In this document: positions 34,496 through 39,525 of the stretch, piece by piece
Layout of the letters: every line of letters starts with the position of its first letter
Numbering within the stretch: position 1 is the stretch's first letter
Assembly (NCBI GenBank): GCA_002255495.1
Contig: NCAP01000007.1
Location: 1-39,525 of the forward strand
Direction of reading: 5' to 3'
Length of the DNA: 39,525 bases
Origin: Rhodospirillales bacterium 20-60-12
GTDB taxonomy: Bacteria > Pseudomonadota > Alphaproteobacteria > Acetobacterales > Acetobacteraceae
Program-made: the position numbers and the translations under genes
The notes under the pieces: model-generated
Database searches by the model: none
Seen by the model: the letters and a program-made list of their open reading frames with translations, nothing else
What the model was told of the DNA's origin: nothing

Positions 34496-35409
34496 TGCGT
34501 ATTAAATTGATCCGCGCGCCATCAATGAATGAAGCCATGGCCATGCTGCGGGCTGAACTTGGGGATGACGCGCTGATTCTAGGCAGCAGACGTGTCGGTG
34601 CTGGTGTGGAGCTCACCGCAGCACTTGATCCGGCTGACTCGAAGGCACATGCTCTAGAGCCATTTCCGCGTGTCGCGCTGCCGACTTCTTGTCATGACGC
34701 TTTGGCATCCCACGGCGTCCCGCCCGCTGTAATGGCGCAGATCAGCGGTACCACGTTAGAAGATGCGTTAGGTCAGTTTTTACGATTTGGCAGTCTGGAT
34801 TGGGAACGACCGCTCATGGCTGTGGGGCCGCCCGGAGCCGGGAAAACCATGACCATTGCCAAATTGGCAACGAGATTAGTGATGCAGGGCGATACACCGT
34901 TGGTTATTACCACAGATGGCGAGCGTGCCGGTGCTGCCGAACAATTGGCCGCCTTCACCCGCATGCTCAATCTGGTATTGGTCGTGGCCGACCACCCGGT
35001 GGCTCTGGCACGCGCGTTAGCCAGCCGCCGGCCGGGCGTTAAGGTGCTGATCGACATGCCGGGGATTGATCCTTTTAATGAAAGTGCCGCGGATGAATTG
35101 CAGGCTGCCTCCATCACTGCCCAGCCCGCCATGGTGCTGGTGATGCCGGCTGGCCTGGACGTCAGCGAGGCCACCGATTTGGCAATGGGCTTTGCAGCCT
35201 TGGGCGTGCGCCACCTAGTGCCGACGAGGCTCGATGTCAGCCGAAGGCTCGGTGCTGTCGTGGCCGCCGCCGCAGCCGCTGGATTAACCTTGACGGATGC
35301 CGGCGTGGGCCCGGGCGCCGCTGATGGGTTGATTCATTTGACGCCCGGCTATCTCGCTCACCGTATGTCCGAATTCATTGCCGCCCGCATTCCGGAATTG
35401 ACCCCATGA
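34495..35409 (+). CDS. flhF: flagellar SRP-type GTPase FlhF (short form)
   Basis: 304 residues, shorter than the 400 or more of many FlhF proteins. The N-terminus MRIKLIRAPSMNEAMAMLRA and LGDDALILGSRR is the FlhF B-domain signature, but the linker is reduced. G-domain motifs: G1 GPPGAGKT (111-118), DGERAGAAEQLAAF (141-154, for DTYRIGAVEQL), G3 DMPG (187-190, for DTAG) and TRLD (244-247, for TKLD). FlhF sets the place and number of polar flagella with FlhG. Overlaps: one base with flhA, four with flhG. The changed G3 may alter GTP turnover; whether it is active is unknown. Confidence 0.88.
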   Translation: MRIKLIRAPSMNEAMAMLRAELGDDALILGSRRVGAGVELTAALDPADSKAHALEPFPRVALPTSCHDALASHGVPPAVMAQISGTTLEDALGQFLRFGSLDWERPLMAVGPPGAGKTMTIAKLATRLVMQGDTPLVITTDGERAGAAEQLAAFTRMLNLVLVVADHPVALARALASRRPGVKVLIDMPGIDPFNESAADELQAASITAQPAMVLVMPAGLDVSEATDLAMGFAALGVRHLVPTRLDVSRRLGAVVAAAAAAGLTLTDAGVGPGAADGLIHLTPGYLAHRMSEFIAARIPELTP

Positions 35410-36194
35410 ACATCATGACACAGCCGACCAATACGGCGGCCTCACGGTCTGGACAATTGATCGCCGTCGGCTCGGGGAAAGGCGGCGTCGGCAAGACCTG
35501 GTTCAGCATCACGCTGGCCCACGCGCTGGCACGAAGGGGCCGGAAAATTATGATGTTCGATGGCGATCTCGGGTTGGCGAATGCTGATATCCAGCTCGGC
35601 CTGATGCCAAAACATGATCTGAATGACGTCATCAGCGGCACATGCAGCATCGATGAGGCACTGATGCGCATACCCGAAGCGGGTTTCTGCATTCTGCCCG
35701 GCCGCTCCGGCACGGCCTCATTGGCCAATCTACCTGCGGAGACACTCGATCATGTCCTGGCCGCGCTGCGGCAGAGTGCCGGCGGCTTCGATGATGTGAT
35801 TGTGGATCTCGGCGCCGGCATCGATCCTTCGGTTCGCCGCATGACCGCTTTTGCCGATATCGTGCTTTTGGTCATTACCGAAGACCCATCAAGCCTAACT
35901 GACGCTTATGCCGTTCTTAAACTGCTCAAGGCGGACCGGCCGGACACGCCGTTGGATGTGCGCATCGTCGTTAATCAGGCGAGCAGCGTGGCGGCGGGCA
36001 AACGGGCTTACGGGTCCCTGGCCCGAGCGGCACGGGGCTTTCTCAGGCTGGACCCGCCTTTGCTGGGCCTGATCAACCGTGACGAGCGGGTGAGCGACGC
36101 AATCCGTCGGCAGAGTCTTTTGCTGACCCGCGCGCCGCAATCGCCTGCCGCCGCCGACATTGAAACGATCGCCCGGCGGCTCTGTAGAGCGTGA
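35406..36194 (+). CDS. flhG: flagellar number regulator FlhG (MinD-like ATPase)
   Basis: 262 residues, MinD/ParA family ATPase (FleN/YlxH). The deviant Walker A KGGVGKT is at 25-31, MMFDGDLGLANADIQLGLMP follows, and VDLGAGIDPSVRRM is the switch region with EDPSSLTDAYAVLKLL after it. FlhG controls flagellar number by acting on FlhF and, in many species, on the flagellar transcription activator. No MinD-type C-terminal amphipathic helix is obvious; the tail ends AADIETIARRLCRA. The start is coupled to flhF (ATGA overlap); a second in-frame ATG lies nine bases on. Last gene of the fliF operon. Confidence 0.9.
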   Translation: MNIMTQPTNTAASRSGQLIAVGSGKGGVGKTWFSITLAHALARRGRKIMMFDGDLGLANADIQLGLMPKHDLNDVISGTCSIDEALMRIPEAGFCILPGRSGTASLANLPAETLDHVLAALRQSAGGFDDVIVDLGAGIDPSVRRMTAFADIVLLVITEDPSSLTDAYAVLKLLKADRPDTPLDVRIVVNQASSVAAGKRAYGSLARAARGFLRLDPPLLGLINRDERVSDAIRRQSLLLTRAPQSPAAADIETIARRLCRA

Positions 36195-36296
36195 TGCGTT
36201 ATCACGCACCCGCTCTAGCGGTGTTGTTCCGATCAATTTCATTGGTTTATCTGGAGTCAAGTAACTCGAAATAAACCAATATTGATCTAACCGCTA
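36185..36296. repeat. nested inverted repeats between convergent flhG and ymdB
   Basis: Two structures side by side. The first is GCGTGAT-gcgtt-ATCACGC (36189-36207), extended by TAGAG (36185) with CTCTA (36213). It includes the flhG stop codon. The second, 36217-36295, nests three paired arms: AGCGGT/ACCGCT, GATCAAT/ATTGATC and ATTGGTTTAT/ATAAACCAAT, with GAGT/ACTC in the loop. It lies between convergent genes, so it could terminate transcription from both sides, or be a small mobile palindromic element. The overlap with the end of flhG suggests insertion or domestication as a terminator. Confidence 0.7.
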
Positions 36297-36328
36297 ACTG
36301 GTCTGCCTATCGCACAAACCCACTCGCA

Positions 36329-37141
36329 TCAGGGCGCGGGCATGGCCGGCGCAAGCCGTCCGCCTAAGCGCAGCGGCTCGATCCGTATGGCAATCCCTCT
36401 GCTGTCGGTCTCCACCAGCGCGCCGCAAATCGTTGCCTCACCTTCCGCCGGGCCAAGCCTTTCGCCGGGCATTTTTTTGAAAAACCGGGCGATCGATGGG
36501 CCTTTAATCATGCCGATCACACTGTCATAATCGCCGCACATGCCGGCATCGGACATGAAAGCCGTGCCGGCAGGCAAAATTTGCTGGTCGGCACTCGGGC
36601 AATGAGTATGAGTGCCGATAACCGCGCTCACCTGGCCATCGAACGCATGTGCGAAGGCCATTTTTTCGCTGGTCGCCTCGGCATGCATATCGATGAAAAT
36701 GGCATTCACGGTGACGCCGAGCCGATGCCGCGACAAAAGCTCTGTCGTGGCGCGAAATGGACAATCGAGCGGGTCCATGAAAAGCCGGCCCATGGCGTTG
36801 ACCACGAGAATTTTTCGACCATCGGTCAAATGGACCAGAACCGATCCGGCACCGGGTGTTCCGGGTGGAAAATTGAGCGGCCTGACCACCCGCTTCTCGC
36901 CGGCGATATAGGGGATAATCTCCTTGCGGTCCCAAGCGTGATTGCCCAGCGTGATCACATCCGCGCCCGCAGCGAACAGTGCCTCGGCCATATCAGGCGC
37001 TAGGCCGAACCCGTGCGAGGCATTTTCCGCATTCACCACCACCACATCTATGCCGAGGCGAACCCGTAGGCCGGGTATTGCCGAAATGGCCGCCTCCCGG
37101 CCGGCGCGGCCGACCAGATCGCCAAGGAATAATATTTTCAT
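36329..37141 (-). CDS. ymdB: YmdB-family metallophosphoesterase
   Basis: 270 residues, TIGR00282/YmdB family, a dinuclear metal phosphodiesterase that acts on 2',3'-cyclic nucleotides in Bacillus. Metal ligands are visible: Asp8 in FLGDLVGR, Glu and Asn in VNAENASHG, Asn in LGNHAWD, His in FIDMHAEATSEK, and two His in IGTHTHCPSADQ. GDYDSVIGM and the C-terminal VETDSRGIAIRIEPL follow as in the family. No signal peptide. It follows recF by 49 bases on the same strand, with a weak ribosome site, and is probably co-transcribed with it. The cellular role in alphaproteobacteria is not defined. Confidence 0.92.
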   Translation of the reverse strand: MKILFLGDLVGRAGREAAISAIPGLRVRLGIDVVVVNAENASHGFGLAPDMAEALFAAGADVITLGNHAWDRKEIIPYIAGEKRVVRPLNFPPGTPGAGSVLVHLTDGRKILVVNAMGRLFMDPLDCPFRATTELLSRHRLGVTVNAIFIDMHAEATSEKMAFAHAFDGQVSAVIGTHTHCPSADQQILPAGTAFMSDAGMCGDYDSVIGMIKGPSIARFFKKMPGERLGPAEGEATICGALVETDSRGIAIRIEPLRLGGRLAPAMPAP

Positions 37142-37190
37142 GATGTCTGATCAGATGAACCGGCCTGAGCGTCAAGCGCCAGGCCGGGCA

Positions 37191-38294
37191 TCAGCTTTGC
37201 AGCGCCACGCGGTCCTCGCCCACCTCGTAGAACGCGGCAGTGCCGCGCAGGGGGGCAAAGACATCATTATCCGTACCGGTGAGCAGCACTTGCGCCCTGC
37301 CCGCCGACAGGCAGGCAAACAAAGCGTGCCGATGCGCCTCGTCCAGGTGGGTCAGTGGTTCATCCAGCAGAAGCACAGGCGACAATTGCCGCATGCGGGC
37401 AATCAGGGCGGCATGTCCCAAAATCACACCGATCAGCATGGCTTTTTGCTGCCCGGTCGATGAGACACCCGCCGGCCGGCCGGTTGTGCCATCATGGAGC
37501 ATCAAATCGGCGCGCTGCGGAGAGATCATCGGTGTCAGCCTGGTGCGCGCGGCCGCCAGATTCTGGCGGAGCCAATCCTCCACTGCGAGCGCCGGGGCTT
37601 GCGCAAGCCGTGCGGCGATCGGGCAATCGAGGCTGAGTTTCACGTGGGGGAACGGGGCTGCCGCCTGGCCTGCCATTGCCTCGTTGAGCTGCCTGATCAG
37701 CACCCTGCGGGACGCGGTCATGGCCACAGCATGCCGTGCCATGGCGTCTTCGATGGTCGACAGCCAGGCCGGATCGAAATGTCCTTCGGCGAGCCTGCGG
37801 TTGCGGTTGAGCGCGGCGGCCTCGAACGAGGCGACTTCCTTTGCGTGTCCAGGTTCGAGCGCGAGCACCAGCCGATCGAGAAAGCGACGCCTGCCGGCGG
37901 CACCCTCGGTAAATAATCGGTCCATTTGCGGGGTCAGCCAGGTGCAGGCAAACAGGCTGGCGAAACTGGCCTGCCCGCGCACGGGTTCGCCATCGACATA
38001 AAAAGCCCGTCTCTCGCCGCCGCCAACCCTGGCGCTGACGCTGGCACCGGTGCCGAGGTCTCGCCCGGACACACGTCCCGCCACCGCCCAATGCGCCGGT
38101 GCGTCATGCCGCTGCAAATCGGCCAGACGCGCGCCGCGTAGTCCCCGGCCCGGTGTGAGCAACGAGGCAGCCTCGAGCAGATTTGTTTTGCCGCTGCCAT
38201 TGGGGCCGACAAACACGCTCATCCGGTGGGAGAATGTCAGCCGCAGCAGCCGATATGACCGAAATTCGGTCAAAGACAGCCATTCCAGCCTCAT
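37191..38294 (-). CDS. recF: DNA replication and repair protein RecF
   Basis: 367 residues from the chosen start. SMC-like ATPase that helps load RecA at single-strand gaps. Walker A GPNGSGKT near residue 31, then NLLEAASLLTPGRGLRGAR, LTPQMDRLFTEGAAGRRRFL and DRLVLA; signature STGQQKAMLIGVIL, where most members have LSxGQQK; Walker B PVLLLDEPLTHLDEAHR. Start taken at the ATG 38294 (MRLEWLSL); a GTG at 38327 would add 11 residues not typical of RecF. In many bacteria recF follows dnaN; here a HiPIP gene lies upstream instead, so recF is detached from the dnaA region. Confidence 0.93.
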   Translation of the reverse strand: MRLEWLSLTEFRSYRLLRLTFSHRMSVFVGPNGSGKTNLLEAASLLTPGRGLRGARLADLQRHDAPAHWAVAGRVSGRDLGTGASVSARVGGGERRAFYVDGEPVRGQASFASLFACTWLTPQMDRLFTEGAAGRRRFLDRLVLALEPGHAKEVASFEAAALNRNRRLAEGHFDPAWLSTIEDAMARHAVAMTASRRVLIRQLNEAMAGQAAAPFPHVKLSLDCPIAARLAQAPALAVEDWLRQNLAAARTRLTPMISPQRADLMLHDGTTGRPAGVSSTGQQKAMLIGVILGHAALIARMRQLSPVLLLDEPLTHLDEAHRHALFACLSAGRAQVLLTGTDNDVFAPLRGTAAFYEVGEDRVALQS

Positions 38295-38419
38295 GAATAT
38301 GACGGCAATCGTGCGCCACGCGCCCACATATCGAGCCTAGGGCTGCTCATATTAAAAAACGGATAGAAGAGAAAAATCATCGCTCCTGATTGTCACAAAG
38401 GACCGGAGCATTAGCAATA

Positions 38420-38461
38420 TGCCCCAAATGGGGCACCCAGCACCGGGCAAACCGGTGCTGG
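38420..38461 (-). terminator. tandem hairpins after the HiPIP gene
   Basis: Two perfect inverted repeats one base apart: CCAGCACCGG/CCGGTGCTGG with a five-base loop (38437-38461), and TGCCCCA/TGGGGCA with a two-base loop (38420-38435). On the minus strand they begin about 20 bases past the HiPIP stop. No T-run follows immediately; T-rich tracts occur about 40-60 bases further on. They should end or protect the HiPIP transcript before recF. Confidence 0.65.
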
Positions 38462-38482
38462 ATGACGTCGAAAGAGAAAGGC

Positions 38483-38773
38483 TTAGCTCTTGGCCGACCA
38501 GATCGAGCACCAGCCCTTCGGGCTGATCACGCCGGCAACGGCGGTGCACTGGCCATTGGCTGTGGCCGACGGGCCGGGGACATAGAGCGCGCAGCCATCG
38601 CACTGATGACCGTCTTTCGGGCTGTCCTGGTACTGCACGGAAGCCTGGCTCATGCTGCCTTCAGCATGGGCCTTCTGGCTCATGACAACGGCGGCGACAG
38701 CGGCAACGCCGGCCATACCGGCTGTCTTTTTCAGCATATCGCGGCGGGTCGCAGGTTGGTTCTTATCGATCAT
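38483..38773 (-). CDS. hip: high-potential iron-sulfur protein (HiPIP), Tat-exported
   Basis: 96 residues. The N-terminus has a twin-arginine signal (Arg10-Arg11 in TRRDMLKK), a hydrophobic Ala/Val/Met stretch and a likely cleavage site after AHA near residue 37. The mature part of about 59 residues has Cys58, Cys61, Cys76 and Cys89 (C-x2-C-x14-C-x12-C), the spacing of HiPIP 4Fe-4S proteins, with GWCSIW around the last one. Folded cofactor before export explains the Tat signal. HiPIPs carry electrons in the periplasm, commonly from the bc1 complex to an oxidase or reaction centre. GAGGAG lies nine bases before the ATG. No partner redox gene is visible nearby. Confidence 0.93.
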   Translation of the reverse strand: MIDKNQPATRRDMLKKTAGMAGVAAVAAVVMSQKAHAEGSMSQASVQYQDSPKDGHQCDGCALYVPGPSATANGQCTAVAGVISPKGWCSIWSAKS

Positions 38774-38973
38774 CTTTAGGCTCCTCAGATTATGCGCTTT
38801 GGCCGTAACGGCCCGCGCGGGATTGTTTAACCAGACTGGCAGTGTTTGATCCAGAGCGTCATCAAGTCATCACGACACACCAGAATCTTGTCTCATCGAC
38901 CAATTCAGAACATCCAGGTGCGGCAGGTAATGCCCCCGGACTTCATATTGGTTAGCCTAAAACTATGTCCAAC

Positions 38974-39414
38974 TTATGGCCTGACAAGGACGTAGCCCTC
39001 ACCAACCAACTTCAAAATCTGACCCACGCCATAATCCACCTTGAAGATGTGCGGATCCAGCGCCGGGGCGTGCCCAGTGTCGCGGACAATGGTGTTAATC
39101 GTATTCATGCAGACATCAAAGCGCACGCCTTGGGCAATCAGGCTCTCGACCCCGACCCGGTTGGGATTATCGGCATACAGCAAATGCACGCCCGGCCCGA
39201 ACGCCACGACTTCAATGGCGATGTTATCCGGGCCGTAATCTTTCAGCAGGCTGTTCGATATGCTGAGGATGAGCGCCTGCTTACCCAGATCGGCATCGGA
39301 GATTTGCAGGACCAAATGATGCGTGGCGAAGGGCTTGTCCTGGTCGGCGTAAGCCGCCCGGCCATGCCCCAAAAGCAATGCGCATGAGATGAGTAGCAAG
39401 CCGATAAATTTCAT
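38974..39414 (-). CDS. secreted DsrE-like protein
   Basis: 146 residues. Signal peptide at about 1-23 (FIGLLLISCALLLGHG then AYA). The mature part resembles the DsrE/DsrF fold: HHLVLQISDADLGKQALILS, NSLLKDYGPDNIAIEVVAFG and PGVHLLYADN, then a single conserved-position Cys102 in FDVCMNTI. Cytoplasmic DsrE-family members relay sulfur; the periplasmic forms are not well defined. The ATG overlaps the stop of an upstream gene by four bases, so the two are translationally coupled. Sulfur-related function is by fold only. Confidence 0.8.
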   Translation of the reverse strand: MKFIGLLLISCALLLGHGRAAYADQDKPFATHHLVLQISDADLGKQALILSISNSLLKDYGPDNIAIEVVAFGPGVHLLYADNPNRVGVESLIAQGVRFDVCMNTINTIVRDTGHAPALDPHIFKVDYGVGQILKLVGEGYVLVRP

Positions 39415-39525
39415 ACCTGAGCGTAACCCGGATTGCCCGCCACACCAACCAGCTTGATCTTGTTCGGCTTGGCGACATTGATGGTCTTCATCTGCCGCAA
39501 ATGGGTCGCCACCACGTCCCAGACC
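39411..39525 (-). CDS. unknown protein, C-terminal 37 residues only
   Basis: An open frame enters from the right edge on the minus strand and ends with TGA overlapping the DsrE-like ATG (ATGA). The visible tail contains ATHLRQMKTINVAKPNKIKL and then VGVAGNPGYAQV. I do not recognise the family. Coupling to the secreted DsrE-like gene suggests an operon with related, possibly periplasmic or redox, function. The rest lies outside the window. Confidence 0.55.
   Translation of the reverse strand, partial: VWDVVATHLRQMKTINVAKPNKIKLVGVAGNPGYAQV

Noticed and set aside
38944-38972. TTGGAC-N17-AATATG on the minus strand as a HiPIP promoter
   Set aside because: Both boxes are weak and the distance to the gene is about 170 bases; too easily found by chance.

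Overview
The window reads as a moderately GC-rich alphaproteobacterial chromosome segment, most likely Rhodospirillales and possibly the Acetobacteraceae. Lineage evidence is the flbD/flbT/flaF/DUF1217 flagellar set, a GapR-type (DUF2312) protein, DUF1244 and a HiPIP. This placement is inferred from gene content and was not tested by phylogeny. No rRNA, tRNA, CRISPR array, insertion sequence or prophage gene was seen.

Region 1 (1-2383, +) is the end of a glycerol-3-phosphate ABC importer: ugpA (cut by the window edge), ugpE and ugpC. Region 2 (2380-4478, -) is a two-gene unit: a hydroxyacid-oxoacid transhydrogenase followed by a BlcC/AttM-type lactonase, together able to open gamma-butyrolactone and oxidise the resulting 4-hydroxybutyrate. 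Region 3 (4634-5254, -) holds the small proteins GapR-like DUF2312 and DUF1244. Region 4 (5353-13198, +) is central carbon metabolism: glycerate 2-kinase (ttuD), pyruvate kinase, transketolase, GAPDH and phosphoglycerate kinase, then an EamA permease overlapping the end of pgk. After a 335-base gene-poor gap come a Nudix hydrolase and a GT4 glycosyltransferase.

Region 5 (15247-36194) is a large flagellar locus. The minus strand carries flgE-flgK-flgL (hook and hook-filament junction) and then flagellin-flbT-flaF-DUF1217. The latter runs on without a large gap into a TPR-methyltransferase and a TPR-GT41 O-glycosyltransferase, which makes a flagellin modification module likely. The plus strand carries fliK-flgD and then fliF-fliG-fliN-flbD-flhA-flhF-flhG. 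Two convincing sigma-54 promoters face away from each other between flgE and fliK, and the sigma-54 activator FlbD is encoded in the same locus. The fliF operon lacks a sigma-54 match and instead has a weak CtrA-like site and a short palindrome, as expected for an earlier class of the flagellar hierarchy.

Region 6 (36185-39525, mostly -) has a long nested inverted repeat between convergent flhG and ymdB, then ymdB, recF, a Tat-exported HiPIP, a secreted DsrE-like protein and the tail of one more gene cut by the window edge.

The most interesting items are the flagellin operon with paired TPR enzymes, the lactonase/transhydrogenase pair, the divergent sigma-54 promoters with a GAFSGA (not GAFTGA) FlbD, the absence of fliH between fliG and fliN, and the 36.2 kb inverted-repeat element.
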